DNA from: Ideonella margarita
GTDB taxonomy: Bacteria; Pseudomonadota; Gammaproteobacteria; Burkholderiales; Burkholderiaceae_C
Reading direction: 5' to 3'
DNA length: 64,000 nucleotides
NCBI RefSeq assembly: GCF_038066635.1
Contig: NZ_JBBUTI010000004.1
Location: forward strand, 62,001 to 126,000
Shown in pieces: positions 1-8,818 of this stretch. The position numbers were made by a program, and so were the translations under genes. Positions within the stretch are counted from its first letter, which is position 1, and every line of letters begins with the position of its first letter. The notes beneath the pieces are model-generated. The model did not search any database. It had not been told where the DNA came from and saw only the letters and a program-made list of their open reading frames with translations.

Positions 1-309
1 GCCGTGTCGGTGAATACACATGTCCGTGAGGACGGTGCGCTGCTTGTGAGCGTGCGAGATACCGGGCCGGGCATTGCAGCCGAACACCTGCCACGCCTGA
101 CCGAGCGCTTCTACCGGGTCGACGGCAGCCGCTCACGCGACACCGGCGGTACGGGCCTGGGCCTGGCCATCGTGAAGCACGTGGCACAGCGCCATGGGGG
201 CGAGTTGCTGATCACCAGCGAGGTGGGCCGAGGCTCCTGCTTCGCCTTGCTGCTGCCGAGCAGCCGGGTGCGGGTGACAGCGGAATCGGCAGCGCTGGCA
301 GCCGGCTGA
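1..309 (+). CDS. phoR: Phosphate-regulon sensor histidine kinase PhoR, C-terminal fragment
   Basis: This is the 3' end of a histidine kinase; the reading frame is open to the left edge, so the start lies outside the window. What remains is the ATP-binding half of the HATPase domain: a G1-type box (RDTGPGIAAEHL), the F-box region with FYRVDGSRSRDTGG, and the G2 box GTGLGLAIVKHV. The SRSRDTGGTGLGLAIVKHV wording is characteristic of PhoR, the inner-membrane sensor that phosphorylates PhoB when phosphate is scarce. The phoB partner would be expected upstream but is not visible. Assignment to PhoR rather than another kinase rests on this motif alone. Confidence 0.75.
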   Translation, partial: AVSVNTHVREDGALLVSVRDTGPGIAAEHLPRLTERFYRVDGSRSRDTGGTGLGLAIVKHVAQRHGGELLITSEVGRGSCFALLLPSSRVRVTAESAALAAG

Positions 310-354
310 CCCGGCGAGCGCCTGACGGCTGAGAGCCGCAAGCGCCTCCTGCCT

Positions 355-2019
355 TCAGAGCGCTTGCTGGTAGACCGACGTGGTCTCTGCGCGGTCGGTC
401 GGGCGGCGCAGGCGACCCAGCAAGGTCCAGCCTTCCGGCGTCGCTGGTGGGCTCAGGCTCTTTCCTTGCAGCAACAGCCAAGGGCAGCCATCCAGCTTGG
501 TCTGTGCGTCCGCGCGCAGGCGCACGTCGTAGTCACCAAACACCTCCAAGGCAGCCACTTGCGGCCGCGACTGGCCGGGTGCGCGCACGCAACTGCCGGC
601 CGGCACCAAACGCGTGAGCTGGGCCACCAAAGGCCGCGGGCTGCGTGCGTAATCCAGCACCGGCAGCAGCAAGGTCATCGTCAACAGCCATGACAACGCC
701 ACGCCGCTGGCGGGCAGCACCATCGACTTCCACAAAGGGTGGCGGTGGCGCGAGGTGCGCCAGCGCACCAGCCACATCCAGGCCACGGTTGCAGCAGCGG
801 CCAAGATTAGCGCGAGCAGCGAAAACGACGGTTGAAACCCCGGCGCCAGGCGCTGGATGTTGGCCAGCGGCTTGGCAGGCACCTGCCAGTGCATCGAGGC
901 GTAGATGATCCAGATGGCCAGGCTGGACACGCTGAAGAAAAATACCGAGAACCAGTCGACTGCGGCGCTGGCGCTGCGTTGCAGCGTGGGCAGGGCGAAG
1001 GCTGCCAGCACCGCGAGTGCTGGCGTGGCCAGCATCAGGGCGCGGTCAGAGCCGCCCATGATGATCGAGGCGAGCAGGGCGATCGCCGCCATCGTGGCGG
1101 GCACGGCGATATGGCGCCGGCCCCAATGGCGACGCCAGCGCCACAGCGTCCACATGGCCAGGGGCCAGGTGGGCCAGGTGAACCACAGCAGCAGTCGGAG
1201 CTGGCCAAACACATCGTCTGCGTGGGCTTGCAGATCGACACGCCAGTGCCAGGCTTGGGTCAGCGTGCTGAGCAGGGCGGCCAGGCCGGTGGCGGCCATC
1301 AACCACGGCAGCATCTGCCGCACGCCGGCAAAGCTCGACCTGGCGGTGATCACCATGGCGCACACGCCGAGCGCAAGCGCCAGGCTGGGCGCGCCACTCG
1401 CTGCCAGGCCGATGATCGCCGCCAGCATGGCGATGCGCGCGGCCCAGGCGCGGTGCGGAGCTGCAGCCAGCCCCCACATCAACAGGCTCACTTCGCTGAG
1501 CTGCACCAGCTCCGGCGTTGTTTCGTGGCCCAGTTGCAGCAGGCCCAGTGTTGCGATGGTGGCCAGCAGGGCGCCATCCGCCAGTGCGCGGGCGTAGTCA
1601 ACGGGGTCCGCTTCGCCGCCAAAGGCAAAGGCGACGGGCTGCGCAGCTTCAGTGCGAGCCAGGTGAAAGGTGGCATACCAGACCAGGGCCAGCGTCAGGA
1701 TCAGCAGGGCGCCGAAAGGCAGGCGGGCTGCCAGTGCAGGGTCGATGAAGGAGCCGAACAACTGGATGGCCAAAGCGCCGAGCCAGTGCGGCAGCAGCGC
1801 GCTGTCGACCCCCACCCCACCGAGAGCCGGGGCCAACCACGGCGTGCGGCCTTCGGCGATCGCCTGCATGGTGGCGAAGGCGGTGAGGTCGGCATTGCGC
1901 CAGGGGTCGCGGCCGAAGAGACCGGGCAACACATAGGCAGCGCAGAACAGCAGCAGGGCCAGGCGAGGCAGTCGCCCGGCGGCGCGTTGGGTGACGAGGG
2001 CGGGGGTAGGCTGGTTCAC
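355..2019 (-). CDS. Polytopic inner-membrane protein, possible PMT/ArnT-like glycosyltransferase
   Basis: A 554-residue protein starting at GTG with many hydrophobic segments across nearly its whole length and a soluble tail of about 110 residues. The N-terminus (about residues 25-80) has a membrane segment followed by FGRDPWRNAD and an acidic, tryptophan-rich loop. That layout recalls the first periplasmic loop of GT39/ArnT-type lipid-linked sugar transferases, which carries catalytic acidic residues. Homologues of this kind are common beside phosphate or cell-envelope genes in Burkholderiales (general knowledge, not tested). The gene converges on the phoR fragment with only 45 bp between them. 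Function is unproven; plain membrane protein is the safe call. Confidence 0.6.
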   Translation of the reverse strand: MNQPTPALVTQRAAGRLPRLALLLFCAAYVLPGLFGRDPWRNADLTAFATMQAIAEGRTPWLAPALGGVGVDSALLPHWLGALAIQLFGSFIDPALAARLPFGALLILTLALVWYATFHLARTEAAQPVAFAFGGEADPVDYARALADGALLATIATLGLLQLGHETTPELVQLSEVSLLMWGLAAAPHRAWAARIAMLAAIIGLAASGAPSLALALGVCAMVITARSSFAGVRQMLPWLMAATGLAALLSTLTQAWHWRVDLQAHADDVFGQLRLLLWFTWPTWPLAMWTLWRWRRHWGRRHIAVPATMAAIALLASIIMGGSDRALMLATPALAVLAAFALPTLQRSASAAVDWFSVFFFSVSSLAIWIIYASMHWQVPAKPLANIQRLAPGFQPSFSLLALILAAAATVAWMWLVRWRTSRHRHPLWKSMVLPASGVALSWLLTMTLLLPVLDYARSPRPLVAQLTRLVPAGSCVRAPGQSRPQVAALEVFGDYDVRLRADAQTKLDGCPWLLLQGKSLSPPATPEGWTLLGRLRRPTDRAETTSVYQQAL

Positions 2020-2082
2020 GTCAGGATGATGCCAAAGACAGGCGTGACTTCCTTGCCGCGCAGAGGTGAGCGGGCAATAAAA

Positions 2083-2104
2083 AAGGCAGCCGGATGGCTG
2101 CCTT
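2083..2104 (-). terminator. Rho-independent terminator after rpmE2
   Basis: Read on the minus strand this is a perfect 9-bp stem (AAGGCAGCC/GGCTGCCTT) around a 4-base loop, followed at once by a T-rich tract (positions 2084 down to 2076). It lies 53 bp past the rpmE2 stop and separates that gene from the membrane-protein gene downstream. Confidence 0.85.
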
Positions 2105-2157
2105 CTGCGGAGTACGGGAGGACCGGCGAACGCCCGTGAGGGCAGCCGGCACCGCCA

Positions 2158-2415
2158 TTACTTCTTGATGCCGACGCGCGCAAACTTGTTGCGGAACTTT
2201 TCGACGCGGCCACCCAGGGTGTCCACGCTCTTTTGTTGGCCGGTGTAGAACGGGTGCGACTCGCTGGAGGTTTCCAGCTTGAACAGCGGCAGCTCGCGGC
2301 CTTCCAGCGTGATGGTTTCACGGGTCGGGGCGCACGAACGCGTCACGAACTGGAAACCGTTGGACTGGTCCACGAACACAACGTCGCGGTAGTTCGGGTG
2401 GATGCCTTCTTTCAT
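2158..2415 (-). CDS. rpmE2: 50S ribosomal protein L31 type B
   Basis: An 85-residue ribosomal protein starting MKEGIHPNYRDVVF. This is the type B (zinc-free) form: the CxxC zinc ligands of the ordinary L31 are absent, and the conserved KSVDTLGGRVEKFRNKF segment sits near the C-terminus. The open frame extends 23 codons further upstream, but family length and the MKEG start fix the ATG at 2415. It is transcribed alone, with a perfect TATAAT upstream and a strong terminator downstream. In many bacteria type B L31 replaces the zinc protein under zinc limitation, often through Zur; I see no clear Zur box here. Confidence 0.93.
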   Translation of the reverse strand: MKEGIHPNYRDVVFVDQSNGFQFVTRSCAPTRETITLEGRELPLFKLETSSESHPFYTGQQKSVDTLGGRVEKFRNKFARVGIKK

Positions 2416-2514
2416 GGCTTTCTTTGGCGCTGAGCGCCTTCCTTCATCGCTGAATGAGCCAGTAGCCACGCCGGCCCCATGCACAGCGCACTTTCCGACA
2501 GCGGAAAAACGTGG

Positions 2515-2520
2515 ATTATA
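2515..2520 (-). promoter_or_regulatory. -10 element, candidate rpmE2 promoter
   Basis: A perfect TATAAT on the minus strand, about 100 bp upstream of the rpmE2 start codon. No convincing -35 box stands 16-18 bp away, so the promoter may be extended or activator-dependent. Immediately upstream is a hairpin with a 6-bp stem and TTCG tetraloop (2521-2536), which may also serve as the 3' end of the rho transcript. Confidence 0.4.
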
Positions 2521-2575
2521 GCGCAGCGAACTGCGCCGGTGCCCATGAATTGTTCATGGGCGGTGCCTGCCTTGC

Positions 2576-3841
2576 TCAACCACCCCGACGCATCATGTCG
2601 AAGAAGTCGTGGTTGTTCTTGGAGGACTTCATCTTGTCGAGGATGAACTCCATCGCCTCGATCTCGTCCATCGGGTAGAGCAGCTTGCGAAGGATCCAGG
2701 CCTTCTGCAGGATTTCCGGCTTCAGCAGCAACTCTTCACGGCGCGTGCCGGAGCGGTTGATCTGGATGGACGGATACACGCGCTTCTCGGCCATGCGGCG
2801 ATCCAGGTGGATTTCGCAATTGCCGGTGCCCTTGAATTCCTCGTAGATGACTTCGTCCATCTTCGAGCCGGTGTCGATCAGGGCCGTGCCGATGATGGTC
2901 AGCGAGCCGCCTTCCTCGACATTGCGTGCAGCACCGAAGAAGCGCTTCGGGCGCTGCAGGGCGTTGGCGTCAACGCCACCCGTCAGCACCTTGCCGGACG
3001 ACGGCAGCACGTTGTTGTAGGCGCGGGCCAGACGGGTGATCGAGTCCAGCAGGATGACCACGTCCTTCTTCAGCTCGACCAGACGCTTGGCACGTTCGAT
3101 GACCATTTCGGCCACCTGCACGTGACGGGCCGCCGGCTCGTCGAAGGTGGAGGAAATGACTTCGCCGCGAACCGTTCGGACCATCTCGGTCACTTCTTCC
3201 GGGCGCTCGTCGACCAGCAGCACGATGAGGTGCACGTCCGGGTGATTGGCCACCAGCGCATGCGCCAGCTTCTGCATCATCACGGTCTTGCCGGTCTTCG
3301 GCTGTGCCACCAGCAGGGCGCGCTGGCCCTTGCCGATCGGTGCGATCAGGTCAATGATCCGGCCGGTGATGTTGTCTTCGCTGCGCAGACCATCACGCTC
3401 GAGCTTGAACGCTTCCTTCGGGAAGAGCGGCGTCAAGTTCTCGAACATGATCTTGTGCTTGCTCTCCTCGGGCGACAGGCCGTTCACGCGGTCAACCTTG
3501 ACCAGCGCGAAGTAGCGTTCACCGTCCTTGGGCACCCGTACTTCACCTTCGATCATGTCGCCGGTGTGCAGGTTGAAGCGGCGGATCTGGCTCGGCGACA
3601 GGTAGATGTCGTCGGTCGACGCCATGTAGCTGCTGTCGATCGAGCGCAGGAAACCGAAGCCGTCTGGCAGCACTTCAAGCACGCCGTCGCCGAACACTTG
3701 TTCGCCGGCCTTGGCGCGCTTTTTCATGATCGCGAACATCAGCTCCTGCTTGCGCAGGCGAGCGACGTTGTCGATTTCCAGCTCTTCGCCCATGCGAATG
3801 AGCTCGGAGACATGAAGCGCTTTCAGTTCTGAAAGATGCAT
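2576..3841 (-). CDS. rho: Transcription termination factor Rho
   Basis: A 421-residue hexameric RNA helicase that terminates transcription. The N-terminal helix bundle (MHLSELKALHVSELI) is followed by the cold-shock-like RNA-binding domain (GFGFLRS, about residues 50-125). The RecA-type motor has Walker A (AQPKTGKT) and a Walker B region with VDERPEEVTEM and VVILLDSITRLARAYN. Length and sequence match typical proteobacterial Rho without insertions. It lies downstream of trxA in the same direction, as in many proteobacteria, with a 231-bp leader between them that could host autoregulation. Confidence 0.98.
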   Translation of the reverse strand: MHLSELKALHVSELIRMGEELEIDNVARLRKQELMFAIMKKRAKAGEQVFGDGVLEVLPDGFGFLRSIDSSYMASTDDIYLSPSQIRRFNLHTGDMIEGEVRVPKDGERYFALVKVDRVNGLSPEESKHKIMFENLTPLFPKEAFKLERDGLRSEDNITGRIIDLIAPIGKGQRALLVAQPKTGKTVMMQKLAHALVANHPDVHLIVLLVDERPEEVTEMVRTVRGEVISSTFDEPAARHVQVAEMVIERAKRLVELKKDVVILLDSITRLARAYNNVLPSSGKVLTGGVDANALQRPKRFFGAARNVEEGGSLTIIGTALIDTGSKMDEVIYEEFKGTGNCEIHLDRRMAEKRVYPSIQINRSGTRREELLLKPEILQKAWILRKLLYPMDEIEAMEFILDKMKSSKNNHDFFDMMRRGG

Positions 3842-4072
3842 CTGATCACCCTCGGGTGTCGGGTACGGCGAAGGCCGGACCTGGCGTCACAGACCGTCTG
3901 CAGGCTGGAGTGCCGAGACAGTGTGGAACAACAAACTTGTTGGTGGGAGCTGGGGGCCGTGAACTTCACGCGCCGGGGATCCGGGAGGATCCGGGCGTGA
4001 GGGGCCTGTCGCCTTGGGTGTAGCAGCGGTTGAGGCGTGTCGCCACGCACTCAACCGGTACAACGAGGCAGA
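3842..4072 (-). promoter_or_regulatory. trxA-rho intergenic leader with candidate rho promoter
   Basis: A 231-bp gap without a gene. A perfect TATAAT on the minus strand (4072-4077) overlaps the trxA stop codon and is a candidate -10 box for rho, although no good -35 is visible. Between them is a segment (about 3976-3993) where two copies of GGATCC separated by 4 bases can fold into a short hairpin. Rho leaders are often long because Rho controls its own transcription; that role here is inferred from position only. Confidence 0.35.
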
Positions 4073-4402
4073 TTATAGATGAGCGTCGATGAATTGGGTC
4101 AGCTGGGCCTTGTTGAGGGCGCCAACCTTGGTGGCGGCCAGCTGGCCACCCTTGAACAGCATCAGCGTCGGGATGCCACGGATGCCGAACTTGGCCGGCA
4201 CGTCGCGGTTCTCGTCGACGTTCATCTTGGCGATCTGCAGGCGCTCGCCGTATTCCTTGGCTGTGTCGTCCAGGATCGGGGCGATCATCTTGCAAGGGCC
4301 GCACCACTCCGCCCAGTAATCGACCAGCACGGGCTTGTCGGATTGCAGGACGTCCGCTTCGAACGACGCGTCGGAAATGTGCTTGATCAGTTCGCTGCTC
4401 AT
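4073..4402 (-). CDS. trxA: Thioredoxin 1
   Basis: A 109-residue cytoplasmic thioredoxin that keeps protein disulfides reduced using electrons from thioredoxin reductase. The active site WCGPCK is preceded by VLVDYWAE, and the conserved cis-proline region reads RGIPTLMLFKGG. The chosen ATG gives the family length and has an AGGA Shine-Dalgarno 7-8 bases upstream; the frame stays open 22 codons further but that extension is not thioredoxin-like. rho follows 231 bp downstream in the same direction. The pseudokinase gene diverges upstream. Confidence 0.97.
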   Translation of the reverse strand: MSSELIKHISDASFEADVLQSDKPVLVDYWAEWCGPCKMIAPILDDTAKEYGERLQIAKMNVDENRDVPAKFGIRGIPTLMLFKGGQLAATKVGALNKAQLTQFIDAHL

Positions 4403-4636
4403 GAAAATTCCTAAGGGGGGTGACCGTATCGGTCCAGCGCAGCCGCCTCCAGAAGGCCCCGCCAGCACGTTGCTGGAGACGCCGGAGTCGGTGTGAACTC
4501 AATTTTGACACAAAGCCGTTCGCTGCGTGGCTGGCCGGAATTGCATCTGGATTGGCATGTTCTTCCCGAAATCGAGACCCGGTCGGCTGCGCTTCAATCG
4601 CTTGTCCGCATCTGTTGTCCACTTCGCGCGCTCCCC
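4403..4636. promoter_or_regulatory. Divergent intergenic region trxA / pseudokinase gene
   Basis: A 234-bp gap that should hold the trxA promoter (minus) and the promoter of the HDOD pair (plus). Visible items are a perfect 6-bp hairpin CCAGCA-cgt-TGCTGG (4462-4476) and a perfect TTGACA on the plus strand (4505-4510) that lacks a good -10 at the right distance. Base composition is less GC-rich than in the flanking genes, which argues that it is mostly non-coding. Confidence 0.4.
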
Positions 4637-6466
4637 ATGGTCAGTCTCACCACCCCGATGCCACTGGATGGCAATGCACCGGCTGCAAAGCCGGCAGGGG
4701 CCGTGCGCATGTTCGGCCGCTATCAATTGATGCGTTTGCTGGGCAAGAGCGATCACACGATGGCCTGGCTGGTGATGAACACCCAGGACCAGCAGGAATA
4801 CATGCTGACGATGCCGCGCAAGGCGCCGCAGGCCGAAGCCCTGCAGGCCTGGCAGTTGTCGGTCAAGCGTGCGGGTCGACTCAACCACCCGTGTCTGGCC
4901 CGGGTGGCTGACATCGGCGAGCATGAGCGCTGGCCCTATGTGGCCTACGACCGCGGCACTTTCGTGACCTGGGCAGAAAGGTTTTCCCGTCAGGGTGTAC
5001 CGGGCGCTGATGTGGCGTTATGGGCGGCCCAGGCGGCCCAAGGCCTGGCCTTCGTGCATGAAGCCGGCCTGGCGCACCACGACCTGCAGCCCTGGATGCT
5101 GCTGGTGGATGAAGATCAGAAGGTGGCCGTCATGGGGCTGGAGGTCGCCGGGCGCCGCCTGCTGGCCAGCCGCGACGGTGCCATGGATGAATTGCGGGCG
5201 GTGCGCGACGCCGCCGAGATCGACGTGCTGGCCCTGGGCCTGGTGATGCACCACGGCCTGGTGGGGCAGCCTGCGCTGGATGAGGCTGATGTGAGCAAGG
5301 TGGTGGCGCGCATGCCGCCACAAGGGCAAGACATCGTTCGACTGCCCTGGACCGTGCCACGCCCGATCCCTGAACCCTTGCGGGCCATCGTCAACCGGGC
5401 CAGTGACCACCAGCAGCGGCAGCGTTACCGCAACGCCCGCACCCTGCAGCGCGCGCTGGAAGGCTGGCTCAAGACCTGTGAAGCGCAAAGTGGCGGCCCG
5501 CTCGCCCTGTTGCTGGACCGCCTGCGCTCGGTGGGCGTGCTGCCCGCCCAGCTCGGTGGTGCCGATCGGGCGGCCCGTCTGGCGCTGATGGAACGCTGCC
5601 GCACGTCCGAGCTGGCTGAAGTGGTGCTGGGTGACCTGGCCTTGACCTTTGAGTTGTTGCGCATGGTCAACACGGCGCAGGTGCACGGCGACCAGGTGGC
5701 CAGCACCGACGGGCCTGTGCTGATGCTGCGTCGGGCGATCGCCATGCTGGGTGTGGACGGTGTGCGGCGCGCGGCGCTGTCACTGCGCCCCTGGCCCGGC
5801 CCGATGAATGAGGCCGCTGCGGTCGAAATGGAAACCCTGATCCGCCGAGTTCAGCGTGCCGCGCGCATCGCCGTGCGTCTGGCCCCGGCGGGATACGACG
5901 GCGAGGTGATCTCCCTGGTCACCATGCTGCAGAACCTGGGGCGGCTGGTGGTGCAGTACCACTTCCCGGAAGAATCGGCACAGATCCGGCGACTGATGAT
6001 GCCTGCTGAAAGCCTGCAGGCCGGCACGGCTGACGACCCCGGCATGAGCGCCGAAGCGGCTTCTTTTGCAGTGCTGGGTGTGGACGTCGAAGTGTTGGGT
6101 CTGGCGGTGGCGCAGCACTGGGGTCTGGACGACAGCGTGCAGCACCTGATCCGCCGCATTCCGCCTGATTCGCCCGTGCGCCAGCCCGAAGGCGACAACG
6201 ACATCCTCCGCGCAACGGCGAGTTGCGCCAACGACCTCGTCGATGCCTTGACCCAACCCGCCCGCCGGGTGCCGGCGGCCTTGAAGAACGTGGCGCAGCG
6301 TTATGCGCGCCCCTTGGCCATCAGCCCGCGGGAAATGCAGGAAGCGCTGCAGATCGAATTGCAGTCGGCCTCCAGCCAGACGGTGCAGCAGGCTGCGGGC
6401 GTGATGCCGCCCGGGCATGCCGCTGGCGCCACGGGGCGGACTGGAAACTCGGCGCGCGCATCGTGA
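4637..6466 (+). CDS. Pseudokinase-HDOD two-domain signalling protein
   Basis: A 609-residue soluble protein. Residues about 25-290 follow the Ser/Thr kinase fold, but the catalytic residues are gone: the glycine loop keeps one glycine (LLGKSDHT), the ATP-binding lysine of the VAIK motif is threonine (EYMLTMP, T58), the catalytic loop is HHDLQP (lysine to glutamine), and the DFG aspartate is valine (VMG, 165-167). Residues about 300-545 form an HDOD domain (LLLDRLRSVGVLPAQLGG, LTFELLRMVNTA), a helical fold found in signalling proteins that lacks HD phosphohydrolase metal ligands. The stop overlaps the GTG of the next gene. An upstream GTG at 4493 with a GGAG is an alternative start, but that stretch looks non-coding. 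Confidence 0.75.
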   Translation: MVSLTTPMPLDGNAPAAKPAGAVRMFGRYQLMRLLGKSDHTMAWLVMNTQDQQEYMLTMPRKAPQAEALQAWQLSVKRAGRLNHPCLARVADIGEHERWPYVAYDRGTFVTWAERFSRQGVPGADVALWAAQAAQGLAFVHEAGLAHHDLQPWMLLVDEDQKVAVMGLEVAGRRLLASRDGAMDELRAVRDAAEIDVLALGLVMHHGLVGQPALDEADVSKVVARMPPQGQDIVRLPWTVPRPIPEPLRAIVNRASDHQQRQRYRNARTLQRALEGWLKTCEAQSGGPLALLLDRLRSVGVLPAQLGGADRAARLALMERCRTSELAEVVLGDLALTFELLRMVNTAQVHGDQVASTDGPVLMLRRAIAMLGVDGVRRAALSLRPWPGPMNEAAAVEMETLIRRVQRAARIAVRLAPAGYDGEVISLVTMLQNLGRLVVQYHFPEESAQIRRLMMPAESLQAGTADDPGMSAEAASFAVLGVDVEVLGLAVAQHWGLDDSVQHLIRRIPPDSPVRQPEGDNDILRATASCANDLVDALTQPARRVPAALKNVAQRYARPLAISPREMQEALQIELQSASSQTVQQAAGVMPPGHAAGATGRTGNSARAS

Positions 6467-8793
6467 CGGGCGCCGTGCCTGCTGCCTTGCGGCCCGGTGG
6501 ACAACTCGGGCGCTTCGAGCTGCGACGCCAGATCGGCCAGGGTGCCCAGGCCTCGGTCTGGTTGGCCTGGGACGACATGCTGCAGCGCGAGGTGGCCATC
6601 AAGGTCATGCTGCCGGAAGAACAGCTCGACCATGCCCTGCAAGAGGCGCGGGCCATGGGCGCCTTGCGCCATCCCCACATCGTGCCCGTGCACGAAGCGC
6701 ATGTGGAGCCCGGCCTGGCCTGGCTCGTGATGACCGCCATCGACGGCTGCACGCTGGCCGAACGCCTGCGCGGTGGTGCGTTGCCGGCCCAGCAGGCGGT
6801 GCGCCTGTGCAGCGAGGTGCTCTCGGCGCTGGGCTGCGCCCATGCTGCGGGCATCGTGCACCGCGACATCAAACCATCGAACATCCTGCTCGACAGCCAG
6901 GGCCATGCCCATGTGGCTGACTTCGGCGTGGCTGCGCGTTCGCAGGCGGGCCATGAAGGCGTGCTGGTGGGCAGCGCGGGCTATATCTCCCCGGAAGCGG
7001 CGGCCGGCGCCGCGCCTGAGCCCGCCATGGACCTGTTCGCCGTGGGCCTGCTGCTGGGCGAAATGCTGTGCGGCCAGCCGATGCGCATGGCGGTGTTGCC
7101 TGAGCTGGCGATGGCGCGCGCCCGTGAAGTGCCCGTGACCTGGCCCGCCAACTGCGGGCAGGACGTGGACGACCGCCTGCGGCACGTGGTGCTGCGCGCC
7201 GTTGCGCACGACCCGGCCCAGCGCTTCGCCAGCGTCAGCGCCTTCGAGGCCGCATTGCAGGCGTGGTGGCAGCCCTTGTCGCAGGCTCAGCTGGAGCTGC
7301 CCGGTGATGGCAGCCAGGGGCCGGGGGCCGATACGCTGGCCTTCCTGCTGCGCCGCATGCGCCAGACCGGCGACTTCCCGGCCCTGTCTGATTCAGTCGT
7401 GCGCATCCAGCGCATCACGGCGTCCGAGAGCGACAGCGTGCATGTGCTGGCCGCGGAAATCCTGAAGGACGTGGCGCTCACGAACAAGCTGCTGCGCTTG
7501 GTGAACACCGCCGGCTTCCTGCACTCGGGCGCGGGTGAGGTGTCGACCGTGTCGCGCGCCGCCGCCTTGATCGGCTTCTCGGGCATCCGCAATCTGGCGA
7601 TGTCGGTGATGCTGCTGGAGCACATGCGCGACCAGTCGCGGGCCCGGCGCATGAAAGAGCTGTTCCTGCAGGCCCTGCTGACGGCCATGCTCACCGACCA
7701 GCTCACACCGCCGTCGGCTGAGCGCGAAACCGCCTTCCTGGCCGGCATGCTGAGCCACCTCGGTCGCCTGCTGGTTGCCTACCTCTTCCCGGATGAAGCA
7801 CAGGCCATTCGCGAGCGCTCTGACGGCACCGATCTGCGCAGCGAAACACGGGCTGCCGTGCAGGTGCTGGGCCTGAGCCTGGATCAGCTCGGCCAGGGTG
7901 TGGCGCGCTCCTGGGGGCTGCCTGACAGCCTGCGACTGGCCATGCACCGACCCGAAGGTGACTGGCCGCGACGCCTGGTGCCGGAAGCCGACGAGCGCCT
8001 GCGCTGGCGCGTGAGAGCCGCCGGTGAAATGGTGCAACTGCTGCTCAACCACGAGCCCGTTCACTCCGAGACCGCCCTGCGCCAGTACGTGGCGTCGGTG
8101 GCGCCTGCACTCGGCCTGGGCATTGATGCGGTGATCGAGGCCGTGCAACTCACCCGCGTGCAGTTGTCAGGCCTGGCGAGCGATCTGCAGATCGAGCCGT
8201 CGCCCCATTCACAGGCGCGCCGGCTGCTGGGCGAAGACCCGGCGGGTGACACCACGATGGTGATGCCACCGCCGCCCGCCCGCATGGCGGATCTGCTGTC
8301 GGCCGGGCTGGCCGAAGTGACACAGGCCCTGCTGGCTGACAGCCCCAAGCTCAACGACGTGCTGCGGGCCTTGCTGGAGTCGCTGCTCAGGGCGCTGAAG
8401 GCGCAGCGTGTGTTGCTGGCCCTGCGCGATGCCCGCACCGGGCAGCTCGGAGGTCGGCTAGCGATGGGCGAGGGCGCCGAGGCGCTGAGCCGGCGTTGCA
8501 CGGTGGACGTGACCGCCAAGGTGCCGGCTGACGTGTTTGCCGCCGCCTGCATCAAGGGCCTGGACACGCTCATCACGGACGCCCGCGCGCCTGACTTGCG
8601 ACCCCGGTTGCCGGCCTGGTACCGCGATCAGGTGCCGGTGTCGTTTGCGCTGTTGCCCTTGATGCTCAAGGCCGCGCCGGTGGGCTTTCTGCTCATCGAA
8701 TGCGACCACACCCTGCAGCTCGAACATGCCGAGTTGAGCCTGCTGCGTGCACTGCGGAACCAGGCCTTGCTGGCCCTGAAGACAGCGCATTGA
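6463..8793 (+). CDS. Serine/threonine protein kinase with HDOD and GAF-like domains
   Basis: A 776-residue protein beginning at a GTG that overlaps the preceding stop (GTGA), so translation is probably coupled. The kinase domain (about residues 15-270) is complete: glycine loop GQGAQASV, ATP lysine in VAIKVM (K47), helix-C glutamate (about E61), catalytic loop HRDIKPSN (133-140) and DFG (153-155). An HDOD domain follows (about 300-520; VVRIQRITASES, LTNKLLRLVNTAGF), and the C-terminal 170 residues resemble a GAF sensor (about 600-770). No membrane segment is visible. With the upstream pseudokinase it makes an active/inactive pair of the same architecture, probably from duplication. Substrate and signal are unknown. 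Confidence 0.85.
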   Translation: MTGAVPAALRPGGQLGRFELRRQIGQGAQASVWLAWDDMLQREVAIKVMLPEEQLDHALQEARAMGALRHPHIVPVHEAHVEPGLAWLVMTAIDGCTLAERLRGGALPAQQAVRLCSEVLSALGCAHAAGIVHRDIKPSNILLDSQGHAHVADFGVAARSQAGHEGVLVGSAGYISPEAAAGAAPEPAMDLFAVGLLLGEMLCGQPMRMAVLPELAMARAREVPVTWPANCGQDVDDRLRHVVLRAVAHDPAQRFASVSAFEAALQAWWQPLSQAQLELPGDGSQGPGADTLAFLLRRMRQTGDFPALSDSVVRIQRITASESDSVHVLAAEILKDVALTNKLLRLVNTAGFLHSGAGEVSTVSRAAALIGFSGIRNLAMSVMLLEHMRDQSRARRMKELFLQALLTAMLTDQLTPPSAERETAFLAGMLSHLGRLLVAYLFPDEAQAIRERSDGTDLRSETRAAVQVLGLSLDQLGQGVARSWGLPDSLRLAMHRPEGDWPRRLVPEADERLRWRVRAAGEMVQLLLNHEPVHSETALRQYVASVAPALGLGIDAVIEAVQLTRVQLSGLASDLQIEPSPHSQARRLLGEDPAGDTTMVMPPPPARMADLLSAGLAEVTQALLADSPKLNDVLRALLESLLRALKAQRVLLALRDARTGQLGGRLAMGEGAEALSRRCTVDVTAKVPADVFAAACIKGLDTLITDARAPDLRPRLPAWYRDQVPVSFALLPLMLKAAPVGFLLIECDHTLQLEHAELSLLRALRNQALLALKTAH

Positions 8794-8818
8794 CGGGCGT
8801 CTGAGATACGCTGGCGGC

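Noticed and set aside
832..2139. A 435-codon plus-strand frame opposite the membrane-protein gene
   Set aside because: Glutamine, glycine and histidine-rich shadow translation; the minus-strand frame shows genuine membrane-protein periodicity.
2521..2560. Hairpins downstream of rho as a strong intrinsic terminator
   Set aside because: Two stems are present (6 bp with a TTCG loop, and 8 bp CCCATGAA/TTCATGGG) but neither has a T-run on the minus strand.
3976..3993. GGATCC pair as a terminator for trxA
   Set aside because: The stem is short and there is no T-tract on the minus strand.
4493..4636. N-terminal extension of the pseudokinase from a GTG with a GGAG upstream
   Set aside because: The 48 extra residues look untranslated (biased codon use, cysteine and tryptophan-rich, no match to the kinase fold), and the stretch includes a TTGACA. 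It remains possible.
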